Assembly: GCF_014764405.1 (NCBI RefSeq)
Contig: NZ_CP061725.1
Coordinates: forward strand, 3,968,001 to 4,032,000
Length of the DNA: 64,000 bases
Reading direction: 5' to 3'
DNA from: Micromonospora craniellae
GTDB lineage: Bacteria > Actinomycetota > Actinomycetes > Mycobacteriales > Micromonosporaceae
Shown here: piece by piece, positions 43,353-52,353 of the stretch
Layout of the letters: every line of letters starts with the position of its first letter
Numbering within the stretch: the stretch's first letter is position 1
Made by a program: the position numbers and the translations under genes
Notes under the pieces: generated by a model
The model's database searches: none
What the model saw: the letters and a program-made list of their open reading frames with translations, nothing else
Told to the model about the DNA's origin: nothing

Positions 43353-44267
43353 ATGACGACATCGTTGACAGGAAAGGTGGCGCTGGTCGCCGGGGCCACC
43401 CGGGGTGCCGGCCGGCAGATCGCGGTGCAACTCGGCGCGGCCGGTGCCACCGTGTACGCCACCGGCCGCAGCAGCCGGGCGGAGCGCTCCGAGCTGAACC
43501 GGCCGGAGACCATCGAGGAGACCGCCGAGCTGGTGACCGCCGCCGGCGGCACCGGGATCGCGGTCCGGGCCGATCATCTCGTACCGGCCGAGGTGCGCGC
43601 CCTGGTCGAGCGGATCGACGCCGAGCAGGGCCAGCTCGACGTGCTGGTCAACGACGTGTGGGGTGCCGATCCGCTGATCACCTGGGAGAAGCCGGTCTGG
43701 GAACAGCCCCTCGACGCCGGCTTCCGGACGCTGCGGCTGGCGGTCGAAACCCACGTGATCACCAGCCACTTTGCGTTGCCGCTGCTGACCCGCCGTCCGG
43801 GTGGGTTGGTCGTGGAGATCGGTGACGGCACGAAGGCGTACAACGACGACAACTACCGGTTGTCGGTCTTCTACGACCTGGCCAAGACCTCGGTCAACCG
43901 GCTCGCCTTCATCTGGGCGCACGAGCTGAAGGCGTACGGGGGCACGGCCGTCGCACTGAGCCCGGGGTGGCTGCGGTCGGAGGCGATGCTGGAGCACTTC
44001 GGCGTCACCGAGGCGAACTGGCGCGACGGCGCCGCCAAGGACCCGCACTTCCTCATCTCCGAGACACCGGCCTTCGTCGGCCGGGCGGTCGCCGCACTCG
44101 CCACCGACTCCGACCGACACCGCTGGACCGGCCAATCAGTCTCCGCGGGCGAACTGTCCAAGGTGTACGGCTTCACCGACGTCGACGGCAGCCAGCCGGA
44201 CGCCTTCCGCTACATCAGCGAGGTGGTCGACGCGGGTCACCCCGCCGACGTCACCGGCTACCGCTGA
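43353..44267 (+). CDS. Short-chain dehydrogenase/reductase
   Basis: SDR oxidoreductase of 304 residues: cofactor motif GATRGAGRQIA near the N-terminus, VLVNDVWG in place of the usual NNAG, and the catalytic Tyr-x3-Lys as YDLAKTS. The basic Arg after the glycine motif and TGRSSR suggest NADP(H). ATG at 43353 is chosen; GTG at 43344 is also possible. It overlaps the convergent WYL gene by ten bases; a link to that regulator is plausible. Confidence 0.8.
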   Translation: MTTSLTGKVALVAGATRGAGRQIAVQLGAAGATVYATGRSSRAERSELNRPETIEETAELVTAAGGTGIAVRADHLVPAEVRALVERIDAEQGQLDVLVNDVWGADPLITWEKPVWEQPLDAGFRTLRLAVETHVITSHFALPLLTRRPGGLVVEIGDGTKAYNDDNYRLSVFYDLAKTSVNRLAFIWAHELKAYGGTAVALSPGWLRSEAMLEHFGVTEANWRDGAAKDPHFLISETPAFVGRAVAALATDSDRHRWTGQSVSAGELSKVYGFTDVDGSQPDAFRYISEVVDAGHPADVTGYR

Positions 44268-45286
44268 CCGTCGGCCGCCGGCCGGCCGTCCTGGCCGGTC
44301 GGCGGCGTACGATCGGTGACGTAGAGGGCGGCCGTCCGGGCCGCCGCCTCGGCCAGCCGGGCCCGCAACTCGGGCGGGTCGCACACCTCCGCCTCCGGCC
44401 CGAGCCCGAGCAGTTGGGCGTACGCCACGTCGACGGACTCGATGGGCAGCCGGATCGTCGACCAGCCCTGCCCGTCGGGCCCGCTCGCGGCGGCGACCGC
44501 CTCGTCGTACCCGAACGGGGCGTCGACCAGGTGCCGGAGCACGCGCAGGCCGACCGGGCTCAGCCGGAGCGTCACCTCGGCCCGCAGCATGCTCCGCAGG
44601 AACGACGCGGCCTCGTGCTGCCAGTGCGCTGCCAGGTCGAAGTCCGGTTCCCGGTCGAAGGTCTCCTCGTGCGGCTCGACGGCGGTGACCCGGTCCACCC
44701 GGTAGGTGCGCACGTCCTCGCCGACCCGGCCGACGAGATACCACGTCCCGTTCTTGAGCACGAGACCGTACGGACAGATCCGGCGGGTCACCTCGCGCTC
44801 CCCGCGCTGGTAGCGCAGCGTCACCACCCGGTCCCGCCAGACCGCGCCGGCCAGCTCGGTCAGCCACGTCGGCGGGGCGGTCCGGTGGTGGTACCAGCCC
44901 GGCACGTCCAGGTGGAACCGCTGCCCGGTGCGGGCCGGGGCGTCGCGTAGGCTCGGCGGCAGCGCGGCGAGCACCTTGAGTTCCGCCGCCGCCACCGCGT
45001 CGGCCAGTCCCATCTCACCGGCCGGGCCGGGCAGTCCGGCCAGGAAGAGGGCCTCCGCCTCGTCCCGGGTCATCCCGGTCAACCGGGTCCGGTAGCCGCC
45101 GAGCAGCCGGTAGCCGCCCGCCGGCCCCCGGTCGGCGTAGACCGGCACCCCGGCGGCGGAGAGCGCCACCACGTCCCGATAGACGGTGCGTTCGGAGACC
45201 TCCAGCTCGCGGGCCAGCTCCGCCGCCGTCATCACCTCCCGGGCCTGCAACAACAGCAGCAACGAGATCAGTCGGGCGGCGCGCAC
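44258..45286 (-). CDS. WYL-domain (YafY-type) transcriptional regulator
   Basis: Regulator of 342 residues. N-terminal winged helix (AAELARELEVSERTVYRDVVALSAAGVPV), then a WYL domain (about 140-210; GTWYLVGRVGEDVRTYRVDRV) and a C-terminal extension. WYL domains sense ligands, often nucleic-acid or metabolite signals. GTG start lies three bases after the stop of the response-regulator remnant, so it is the last gene of the damaged ABC/two-component operon and itself looks intact. Confidence 0.8.
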   Translation of the reverse strand: MRAARLISLLLLLQAREVMTAAELARELEVSERTVYRDVVALSAAGVPVYADRGPAGGYRLLGGYRTRLTGMTRDEAEALFLAGLPGPAGEMGLADAVAAAELKVLAALPPSLRDAPARTGQRFHLDVPGWYHHRTAPPTWLTELAGAVWRDRVVTLRYQRGEREVTRRICPYGLVLKNGTWYLVGRVGEDVRTYRVDRVTAVEPHEETFDREPDFDLAAHWQHEAASFLRSMLRAEVTLRLSPVGLRVLRHLVDAPFGYDEAVAAASGPDGQGWSTIRLPIESVDVAYAQLLGLGPEAEVCDPPELRARLAEAAARTAALYVTDRTPPTGQDGRPAADGQR

Positions 45287-45289
45287 CGG

Positions 45290-45643
45290 TCACCGCCCGC
45301 CTGGCGTGAGCAGGCCCCGGTCGTACGCGGCGGCGACCGCTGCGGCCCGGTCGTTGACCCCGAGCTTGGCGTACACGTGCAGCAGGTGGGTCTGCACCAG
45401 CACCTTCACCGGGCTGCCCGAGGCGGCCAGCCGGCCGATCGCGGTCACCCCGTCCATGCCCGGCATCCGTAGGTCCATCAGCACCACGTCCGGTCGCAGC
45501 GACGCGGCCAGCACCAGCGCCTCGGCGCCGTCCGCCGCCTCGCCGAGCACCTCGAACCCGGGGTCACCGGTGAACATGCCCCGCAGCCCGTCCCGAACCA
45601 CCGGATGGTCGTCGACGATGAGCAGACGTACCGGGCCGTTCAC
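45290..45643 (-). pseudogene. NarL/LuxR-type response regulator with large in-frame internal deletion
   Basis: Product of 117 residues. The first ~83 are a normal receiver (LLIVDDHPVVRDGL, phospho-Asp in VVLMDLRMPGMDG, ending SGSPVKVLV); it then jumps to QTHLLHVYAKLGVNDRAAAVAAA, the last recognition helix region of a LuxR HTH. About 95-100 residues are missing: the end of the receiver and most of the HTH. The junction is near 45393-45397. The GTG start still overlaps the kinase stop (GTGA). It is unlikely to bind DNA. Confidence 0.8.
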
Positions 45644-46622
45644 GCGGCGGCTCCGGGCAGGGCCGGTACGAACGCCGAGATGGCGGTGCCGCCGCCCGGC
45701 TCGGACTCGACCGCCAACCGGCCGCCGACCCGGGTCACCCGCTGCCGCATCGCGGTCAGGCCGTAGCCGCCGTCCTGGTCCGGCACGATCGACCCGTCGT
45801 CGACGTCGAACCCCGACCCGTCGTCGCGGACGTCCAGCGTCACCACATCCGGCATGTACGACAGGGTGAGCCCGTCCCGGGACGCGGCGGCGTGCCGGGC
45901 CACGTTGGCCAGCGCCTCCTGGGCGGCCCGGAGTAGTGTCACCTCGACCTCCGGGTGCAGCGGGCGGGGCGTACCGGTGGTGTCGACGCTGGCGGCCACC
46001 CCGTGCCGGGCCGACCAGCGCCCGCCCAACTCGGCGAGCGCGTCGGGCAGTCGGGCCGTCTCCAGCGGCTCCGGGCGGACCGCCCGCACCGACCGGCGTG
46101 CCTCGGTGAGGCTCTCCCGGGCCAGGTCCAGCGCGTTCTCCACGTGCCGGTGCCAGTCGGCCGAGCGGTCCCGGGACTGCTCGGCCGCTGCGCGTGCAGC
46201 CCCTCGTTCTCCCGCACGGTCTCGGCGAGCCGTGCGTTGGCATCGGTCAGCTCCGCCACCAGCCGCTTGCTCTTCTCGCCCTCCCGTTCGGCCACGAAGG
46301 CGAACCAGCTCACGCCGCCGGCAACGATCAGGTTGAACGACACCATGACCAGCCAGACCAGCCAGTTCGAGGAGAGCGACGGCAGGCCACCGCTCTGCGA
46401 CGTGCCGAGCAACGCGGCGGTGACGGCCACCCCGGCCATCGGCCACCTGCCCGGCAGGAAGAACGCGTAGACGAAGCCGACCCAGGCGAAGAAGCCGTAC
46501 CACGGGCTGGCGATGACCAGCGTGGCGGCGAAGCCCAACAGCCCCACGTAGAGGGGCAGCACCCGGTAGAGCCGCTCCTGCCAGATCTGCGGCCGGTCGC
46601 CGGTCTCGCCGCTGCTGGTCAC
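45640..46622 (-). pseudogene. Sensor histidine kinase, H-box deleted and frame shifted
   Basis: A NarX/DesK-type kinase split by a deletion at about 46190. The N-terminal part (46622 down to about 46192) encodes a five-helix membrane sensor and a coiled-coil linker ending RENEGLHAQ. The remainder continues in another frame (SADWHRHVENALDLARESL) with an intact ATPase domain (AQEALANVARHA N-box, DDGSGFD G-box). The missing ~110 bp would hold HisKA_3 with the phospho-accepting His; because the loss is not a multiple of three, the ATPase domain is not translated in frame. Confidence 0.8.
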
Positions 46623-46634
46623 CTGGCCCCCCGT

Positions 46635-47183
46635 TCACTGCCAGCGGAACAGTTTCGCCGCGACGGTGCCGGCCGTCAGGGCGATCGCCGCCATTATCCC
46701 CAGGTGCAGCGGCTCCGGTGCGGTGCCCGTCCAGGCGTCCAGCAGCGCCTGCACCCCGGGCGGGAGGTACGCGCCGAGGTCGGCCAGCACGTCGGGCAGC
46801 AGGAACCGGGGCAGGTAGACCCCGCCGAAGAACATCACCACCATGAACAGCGGTACCGACATCGCCTGCGCCGACCCGGTGCCGGCCACCGCCGCGATCA
46901 CCAGTCCCAGCGCCAGCAACGCCGCCGTACCCAGGACCAGGGCGGCGGCGAACCCCCAGGGATGCTGCGGCAACGGCGAACCGAACGAGGCGACCAGCAG
47001 CGACGGCGTGAAGTACGTGAGGAAGGACTGCCCACCGAAGTTCGGGTCCGGTTCGCGGAACGACGGGATCAGCCCGAGCACCGTCAGGATCCCGGCGGGC
47101 AGCAGGACGGTGAGCAGCAGCGTCGGGAGGTCCCACAGATAGAGCTTTGTCTCGGTCTTGAGGATCTGGCCGAAGGCGTGCAT
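46635..47183 (-). pseudogene. ABC-2 type permease with in-frame internal deletion
   Basis: Product of 182 residues instead of about 250. The N-terminal helix (LPTLLLTVLLPAGILTVLGL) and extracellular loop are present up to YFTPSLLV, then the frame jumps to ASFGSPLPQHPWGFAAAL. About 70 residues, two membrane helices and the cytoplasmic loop that contacts the ATPase, are missing. The junction is near 46985-46998. Last three helices are normal. Confidence 0.75.
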
Positions 47184-47193
47184 CGTCGTCCCT

Positions 47194-47918
47194 TCAGTCG
47201 GTGAGCCGGTGCCCGGTCAGCTCGACGAACGCGTCGTCCAGCGTGGCCTGCTCCAGCCGCAGGTCGGCGGCGATGATCTGGTTGCGGGCGAGGACCGAGG
47301 TGACCGCGTGCAGCACGTCACCGGTGCCGGCCACCACCACCTGGCTGCCGCTGCGGGTCACGGTGGTCACCTGCGGCAGGTCGGTGAGCAGTCGATCGTC
47401 CACCGGGGCGGACGGCCGGAACCGGATCCGCTGCTCCGGTGCCACCGCCGCGACCAGACCCGCCGGGCTGTCCAGGGCCGCCACCCGCCCCTGGTTGATC
47501 ACGGCGATGCGGTCACAGAGCCGCTCGGCCTCCTCCATGAAGTGGGTGACCAGCACGATCGTCACGCCCCGCTCCCGAACCCGTTCGATCAGCCCCCAGG
47601 TGTCCCGTCGGGCCTGCGGGTCCAGGCCCGTGGTCAGCTCGTCAAGAATCGCGGTCTTCGGGTTGCCGACCAGGGCCAGCGCGATCGACAGCCGCTGCTT
47701 CTGGCCGCCGGAGAGCTTGCCGTACGGGGCGTTGCGCTTCGCGCCGAGGCCCCACTCCTCGATCAGCTGCTCCGGTCGGCCGGGCGGCGGTAGAACGACG
47801 CGTACAGTTCCAGCGCCTCCGCGCCCCGCAGCCTGTCGGGCAACTGGCTCTCCTGGAGCTGTACCGCGACCGTCTCGCCGTATCGCTTGTGCAGGTTGGT
47901 CACCTCGATGACCGGCAT
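47194..47918 (-). pseudogene. ABC transporter ATPase, Walker A deleted and frameshifted
   Basis: Drug-export-type ABC ATPase. It starts MPVIEVTNLHKRYGETVAV at 47918, then jumps directly to QLQESQLPDRLRGAEALELYASF: about 60 residues including Walker A are missing (junction near 47860-47864). A second lesion, one missing G near 47770-47774 (CGG|AGCAG where CGG GAG CAG is expected), creates a stop. Beyond it the correct frame continues with LSGGQKQRLSIALA, Walker B AILDELT and the C-terminal domain. It cannot be active. Confidence 0.85.
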
Positions 47919-48074
47919 GTCCCCGCCTTCCGCCGTCGGTCTCGCGTACCGTTCCAGCCTCGCGGTGGCGGCCCGCCGCCGGATCGACCGGCCAGCGGTG
48001 ATCCCGGGCGACCCCGGTTGATCCGGGCGATCCGTCAACCGGTTGATCTGGTGGCGGTGACTAGGCTCTGCGAC

Positions 48075-48866
48075 GTGAACGCATCCGCGATCCCCGGTGC
48101 CGCCGTGGGCAGCGCCCGCCGGTTCGTCGGCGGCGCCGCGCTGCTGCTGCGCGGCATCGGCCTGTACGTCCGCAGCCCCGGCCTGATGCTGCTCGGCATC
48201 GTGCCCGCGCTGATCTCCGGGACGATCTTCCTCGCCGTGTACGCCACCCTGGTGTACTTCGTCGGCGACCTGGCCCAGTTCGTGACCCCGTTCGCCGACG
48301 ACTGGGCACCGGCCGGGCGCAACGCGGTCCGGGTCGTCGCCGGACTGGCGATCCTCGGCCTCGGTGGCCTGCTCACCGTGCTCACCTTCACGGCGGTCAC
48401 CCTGGTCATCGGCGACCCGTTCTACGAGAAGATCTCCGAGCGGGTGGAGCAGCGGTACGGCGGCACCCCCGACGCCGTCGAGGTGCCCTTCTGGCCGTCG
48501 CTGCGACGCAGCGCCGCCGACTCGATCCGCCTGGTGGCGCTGGCCGTCCTGGTGGGCATCCCGCTGTTCGCCGCCGGGTTCATCCCGCTGCTCGGCCAGA
48601 CCGTCGTACCGGTGGTCGGTGCGGCGGTGGGCGGCTGGCTGCTCGCCGTCGAACTGGTCGGTTCGCCGTTCTACCGTCGGGGCAAGCGGCTGCGGGACCG
48701 TCGGGCCGTGTTGAAGGCGGACCGGCCCACCGCGCTCGGCTTCGGCGTGGCCGTCTTCGTCTGCTTCCTGATCCCCCTGGGTGCCGTCCTGCTGATGCCG
48801 GCGGCGGTGGCCGGTGCCGCTCTGCTGGCCCGCCGCTCGCTCGGTCAGCCGATCACGGAGGCGTGA
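48075..48866 (+). CDS. EI24 domain membrane protein (CysZ-like)
   Basis: Membrane protein of 263 residues with four hydrophobic regions (MLLGIVPALISGTIFLAVYA, VVAGLAILGLGGLLTVLT, LALAVLVGIPLFAAGF region, ALGFGVAVFVCFLIPLG) and the EI24/CysZ motif FYEKISERVE. Bacterial CysZ imports sulfate; actinobacterial EI24 proteins are less defined. GTG at 48075. The next gene starts three bases after its stop. Confidence 0.8.
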   Translation: MNASAIPGAAVGSARRFVGGAALLLRGIGLYVRSPGLMLLGIVPALISGTIFLAVYATLVYFVGDLAQFVTPFADDWAPAGRNAVRVVAGLAILGLGGLLTVLTFTAVTLVIGDPFYEKISERVEQRYGGTPDAVEVPFWPSLRRSAADSIRLVALAVLVGIPLFAAGFIPLLGQTVVPVVGAAVGGWLLAVELVGSPFYRRGKRLRDRRAVLKADRPTALGFGVAVFVCFLIPLGAVLLMPAAVAGAALLARRSLGQPITEA

Positions 48867-48869
48867 GGT

Positions 48870-49385
48870 ATGGACATCACCCTGGTCGAGGGGGACATCA
48901 CCGCCGAGCGGGTGGACGCGATCGTCAACGCCGCCAACTCGTCGCTGCTCGGCGGCGGGGGAGTCGACGGCGCGATCCACCGCCGGGGCGGCCCGGCCAT
49001 CCTCGCCGAGTGCCGCGCGCTGCGCGCGTCCCGCTACGGCCGTGGCCTACCGACCGGGCAGGCCGTGGCCACCACCGCCGGTGACCTGCCGGCCCGCTGG
49101 GTGGTGCACACCGTCGGCCCGGTCTGGACGGATACCGAGGACCGGTCACCGCTGCTACGCGCCTGCTACGCCAACAGCCTGGCCGTCGCCGACGACCTGG
49201 GCGCGGCCACCGTCGCCTTCCCGCTGATCTCCGCCGGGATCTACGGCTGGCCGGTCGACGACGCGGTCTGCCAGGCGCTGTCGGTGCTGCGCGCGGCCAG
49301 CCCGACGACGATCATCGAGGCCCGGCTGGTGCTGTTCGGGCCGGACACGTTGGCCGTCGCCGAGCGCGTCCAGGCGACCGGCTGA
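48870..49385 (+). CDS. Macro-domain protein (O-acetyl-ADP-ribose deacetylase-like)
   Basis: Macro domain of 171 residues: VDAIVNAANSSLLGGGGVDGAIHRRGG gives the ADP-ribose binding loops, and FPLISAGIYGWP the phosphate loop. Such proteins remove acetyl from O-acetyl-ADP-ribose or ADP-ribose from proteins or nucleic acids. Nearly the same length as E. coli YmdB. Co-transcribed with the EI24 gene; a strong terminator follows. Confidence 0.9.
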   Translation: MDITLVEGDITAERVDAIVNAANSSLLGGGGVDGAIHRRGGPAILAECRALRASRYGRGLPTGQAVATTAGDLPARWVVHTVGPVWTDTEDRSPLLRACYANSLAVADDLGAATVAFPLISAGIYGWPVDDAVCQALSVLRAASPTTIIEARLVLFGPDTLAVAERVQATG

Positions 49386-49395
49386 CGCCTGCCTG

Positions 49396-49428
49396 AAGGG
49401 GCGGGGCGGCATGGCCGCCCCGCCCCTT
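49396..49428. terminator. Strong palindromic terminator after the macro-domain gene
   Basis: AAGGGGCGGGGCGGC (49396-49410) pairs perfectly with GCCGCCCCGCCCCTT (49414-49428) around ATG, followed by CTC. It starts 10 bp past the macro-domain stop and also faces the end of the convergent methyltransferase. Confidence 0.75.
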
Positions 49429-49460
49429 CTCGACCGCTGCGGACCCGCCTCAGCGGGCCA

Positions 49461-50171
49461 TCAGTGCGAAAACTCCCCAGCCGAGGTACTCGCGCGCTGG
49501 TACCGCGTGTAGCGGACAGGCTCGGTGGTGAGCTCCGCCCGTACCGTGGCGGCCAGTTCGTCATCGGGGTTGTCGTCGAGCCAGCGGCGCAGGTTCAGCC
49601 ACTGTGCCGCCTGGTACCGGTCCCAACTGTCCTGATCGGCCAGCACCATCTCCACGACGTCATACCCGAGGTCGCCGAACTGCTCGACCAACTCCGGCAG
49701 CAGCAGGAAGTCCTCCGCGTCCTGCGCGAGGCATGCTCTGGCGGTCTGCTGGTCCGGCACCTCCCGCCGCCAGTACGGCTCGCCGACGAGCATCAGACCG
49801 CCGGGACGGAGACTGCTGCTCAGGAGCTCGACAGTCCCGGGAAGGCCACCACCGATCCAGGTGGCGCCGATGCAGGCGACGAGATCGACCGGCTCGTCCG
49901 CGACGTACCCGGAGGCGTCGTCGTGCGCGAAGGTGACCCGGTCGGCAACGCCGAGTTCAGCGGCGCGGGCACGGGCCTGCTCGGTGAAGACCGTGCTGAT
50001 GTCCACCCCTGTCCCGGTGACCTGATGGTCCCGGGCCCAGGTGCACAGCATCTCGCCCGAGCCGCTGGCCAGGCGCAGCGCCTGGCCCAGGGCGGCGAGC
50101 TTGCCGGGGGTGAACGGGTTGTGAATGCGGTGGTTACTCTCGCGAATGGTGAAGATACGTGGAAGATCCAC
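49461..50171 (-). pseudogene. SAM-dependent methyltransferase lacking motif I, with C-terminal frameshift
   Basis: Frame of 236 codons. The N-terminus PRIFTIRESNHRIHNPFT and internal TGVDIS and LVACIGATWIGGG match a well-conserved actinobacterial methyltransferase. Where relatives read ALRLxPGTRVLDLGSGSGEM, this reads ALRLASGSGEM: nine residues of SAM motif I are missing (near 50066). At the end, CAGCGCGCGAGTACC appears to carry an extra GC (near 49491-49496); without it the frame would end REYLGWGVFALMAR with a stop at 49450. Two lesions make this probably non-functional. Confidence 0.7.
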
Positions 50172-50361
50172 GGGAGATGCTCCTCGGGTTCGATGCGGTC
50201 AAAGTGCCTGGGAAGGGCGGTCGACCGGAGCCGGTCGCCGCTGCTTGGACCGTCATCAATGCACCTCACTTACCACGTACAAACCTGAGTTCGGCCAGCG
50301 TAGGCGGGCTCTCCTGACGCTTCCACCGATTTGAGCCGGCACCGTCCTGACCGACGACGAG

Positions 50362-50390
50362 AAGCGCCCGCCACGATTGGGCGGGCGCTT
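50362..50390. terminator. Hairpin after the DUF397 gene
   Basis: AAGCGCCCGCC (50362-50372) and GGCGGGCGCTT (50380-50390) form an 11-bp stem; ACGACGA and TCGTCGT extend it imperfectly. It lies just past the DUF397 stop on the minus strand. Confidence 0.65.
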
Positions 50391-50405
50391 CGTCGTAGGT
50401 CGGGG

Positions 50406-50597
50406 TCAGGCTCGCTCGGCGAGTTGGTTGATGAACGTTCGCCATGCTGCCGGTCGGAAGGTCAGGGCGGGGCCGGTGGGGTCCTTGGAGTCCCGCACAC
50501 CGATGACCCCGGCGAGGTTGTCGGCGACCTCGACACAGTTGCCGCCGCTCGCGCCGCTGCGAGTGCTCTTGCGCCACTGGGCGTTACTGAGGTCCAT
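50406..50597 (-). CDS. DUF397 protein
   Basis: Protein of 63 residues with the DUF397 motif: AQWRKSTRSGASGGNCVEVA and VRDSKDPTGPALTFRPAAWRTF. DUF397 proteins pair with XRE/DUF5753 regulators in actinobacteria (WhiJ-like/SCO4543-type modules) and probably antagonise them. It overlaps the regulator gene by 14 bp; the start ATG is at 50597. Confidence 0.9.
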   Translation of the reverse strand: MDLSNAQWRKSTRSGASGGNCVEVADNLAGVIGVRDSKDPTGPALTFRPAAWRTFINQLAERA

Positions 50598-51396
50598 GAT
50601 GGCTCTCAACTTCCTTCAAAAGGTTGATGGACTGCCGGCGCGGTAGCGCCTCATTCCGGACGCTTTCCCACCTCGCCTGAAGCGTAGCCACGTCATCATC
50701 CTTATCGACGACGTCCCCGCCGAGCTGATTCTCAAGGTGGCCGACCCACACGCCTTCTGCGGACCGCGCCAGCGCGAATGGTCCAGATAGCCCGACGTGC
50801 AGGCCGCTACCAAGGGGAATGACGTGGACGTGGACGTGGACGTGCGGAAGCTCGGTCAGCGCGATCAGGTGCGCGATTTGCTGAGCCATGATCCCGCCGA
50901 GGTCATCGCCTGTTCGGCGAAGCGCTGCTTCGTCCAGCACGGCGACGAACTGCGGCGGGCGTTCGCTGGTCAGGATGGCCTGCCTGTCCATGCGCCCCTT
51001 GACGCGCTGCTCGACCTCGTCATCGGTCAGGCTGTCCACGGTCCGTAGCACGGCACGGGCGTAATGCTCCACCTGTAACAGGCCGGGGATCAGGTTTGGC
51101 TCGAAGTAGCGAAGCTGCGTCGCGGAGCGCTCGGCATCGAGCCACGGCAGAAACCAGGATGGCGCACCGAGCTTCGTCGCTAGGCGCTCGAACAGGCCAC
51201 CGTTGTTCAATGCACGGTCAGCCCCTCGAATGAAGTCGCTCGTGAGTGCCCGGGTGCCGCCTTCGACAGCGCTGACGTGGGAGGCGCTGAAACCGGCGCT
51301 GCGACCGAAGGCTTCCTGCGTCATGCCGGACCTGCCTCGTGCGCGGCGGATCTCGCCAACGATGAAGGTCGCCACGGGGTTCGGAATGTCAGACAT
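50584..51396 (-). CDS. XRE-family regulator with DUF5753 domain
   Basis: Protein of 270 residues. N-terminal helix-turn-helix (RSGMTQEAFGRSAGFSASHVSAVEGG) and a C-terminal DUF5753 domain (RYFEPNLIPGLLQVEHYARAVL, and PFALARSA). The run HVHVHVHV (about 185-192) reflects an expanded GTGGAC-type dinucleotide/hexamer repeat in the DNA. It pairs with the DUF397 gene downstream; these modules affect development and antibiotic genes in Streptomyces. ATG at 51396. Confidence 0.85.
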   Translation of the reverse strand: MSDIPNPVATFIVGEIRRARGRSGMTQEAFGRSAGFSASHVSAVEGGTRALTSDFIRGADRALNNGGLFERLATKLGAPSWFLPWLDAERSATQLRYFEPNLIPGLLQVEHYARAVLRTVDSLTDDEVEQRVKGRMDRQAILTSERPPQFVAVLDEAALRRTGDDLGGIMAQQIAHLIALTELPHVHVHVHVIPLGSGLHVGLSGPFALARSAEGVWVGHLENQLGGDVVDKDDDVATLQARWESVRNEALPRRQSINLLKEVESHHGPQ

Positions 51397-51631
51397 GCAA
51401 GGTCCCCCACCTCGAAGATCGACTACCCATGTCGCCTCAGGACCGGCGCGTGTTCAGTCAGCACGGCCCGGACGCTTGAAGTGCCTTCCGAGCGTAACGG
51501 TCTCCATATCAGAGTGTCACCAGGCGGTGGGGCGAGTGGAGGTCAGGGATGGCCCGCTGGTCGTGCCGCCGGGGGTCGCCCGTGGGCGAGCACTCAGGGT
51601 GGCCCCCTCCAACGTCGACGGAGGAGGCACC
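51397..51631. promoter_or_regulatory. Divergent intergenic region
   Basis: Intergenic sequence between the XRE/DUF5753 gene (leftward) and the small gene at 51632 (rightward). It must hold promoters for both. No clear box or palindrome is visible. Confidence 0.4.
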
Positions 51632-51922
51632 GTGCCCGAGCCTGTGAACGCCGTACCTGCCTCTCGATGGGGTGAGCCCGTTCCGCGTACCGGCCTTGCC
51701 GTGGGGGACGTGGTCCGCGTGCCCGAGGGTGCCTACCAGCCCGGTGCGGGGGAGCTGACGTTGTACGTGGCCGAGGTGGGGGACAGGATCGCGCGGGACG
51801 GCAGCGTGTGGATCGAGGTGTACGGCCATGAGGTGCAGGAGGACCGGACCCTTCGGGGCCGCCGCCGCTATGCGCAGGTCCGTCCGGACCTCGCCGACGT
51901 CCGCCCGGCGCGTGGCTGGTGA
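51632..51922 (+). CDS. Unknown small beta-rich protein, 96 aa
   Basis: Begins VPEPVNAVPASRWGEPVPRTG, continues VGDVVRVPEGAYQPGAGELTLYVAEVGD and VWIEVYGHEV; these look like short beta strands. GTG at 51632 has GAGGAGG close upstream. Its stop overlaps the next start by four bases (GTGA). Both this and the next product share a VWIEVY segment, so they are probably paralogous domains. Found in actinobacterial accessory XRE/DUF397 loci; function unknown. Confidence 0.65.
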   Translation: MPEPVNAVPASRWGEPVPRTGLAVGDVVRVPEGAYQPGAGELTLYVAEVGDRIARDGSVWIEVYGHEVQEDRTLRGRRRYAQVRPDLADVRPARGW

Positions 51923-52353
51923 GCGTGCGCCGGGAGGACGAGAGTCCGACGATCTGCCCCGGCGTGTACCTCCTGAGCAGGGCAGCGTCCCCACAGTTCG
52001 GCAAGCCGATCGTGGCGCGCCTGATTCGGAAGCTCGATCTGACGACGTACGACGGATGGGTTTGGATCGAGGTCTATCAGCTCAACGCGGCGGGGAATGC
52101 GACCGCCCGGCGGACGCTGTTCGTGCAGGTCGCGGGGATGGAGCGCGTGGTGGCGCCGCCGCCCGCGCGTCGCTCCCCGCCGCGCTCCGGCGGCGGGCAC
52201 GGGACCGGTGCAGCGGTGACCTCACCGCGCACGAGCCCGCGCGCCCCACCTGGCGCTGCCGGGCGTGTGGTGCGGTGTGGCCGTGTTCTCCGGCCAAGTT
52301 GCGCCTGCTGGCGGAGTACCGCACGCGCCGGGTCGAGTTGGTGGCCTACCTGA
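51919..52353 (+). CDS. Unknown small protein, probably with frameshifted tail
   Basis: GTG at 51919 gives VSVRREDESPTICPGVYLLSRAAS, then LTTYDGWVWIEVYQLNAAG, similar in part to the preceding gene product. After about residue 85 the sequence becomes Arg/Pro-rich and is the wrong-frame reading of the conserved C-rich segment that follows (52218-52478). The true C-terminus is therefore uncertain: either the gene lost its stop or it was once fused with the next segment. Confidence 0.5.
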   Translation: MSVRREDESPTICPGVYLLSRAASPQFGKPIVARLIRKLDLTTYDGWVWIEVYQLNAAGNATARRTLFVQVAGMERVVAPPPARRSPPRSGGGHGTGAAVTSPRTSPRAPPGAAGRVVRCGRVLRPSCACWRSTARAGSSWWPT

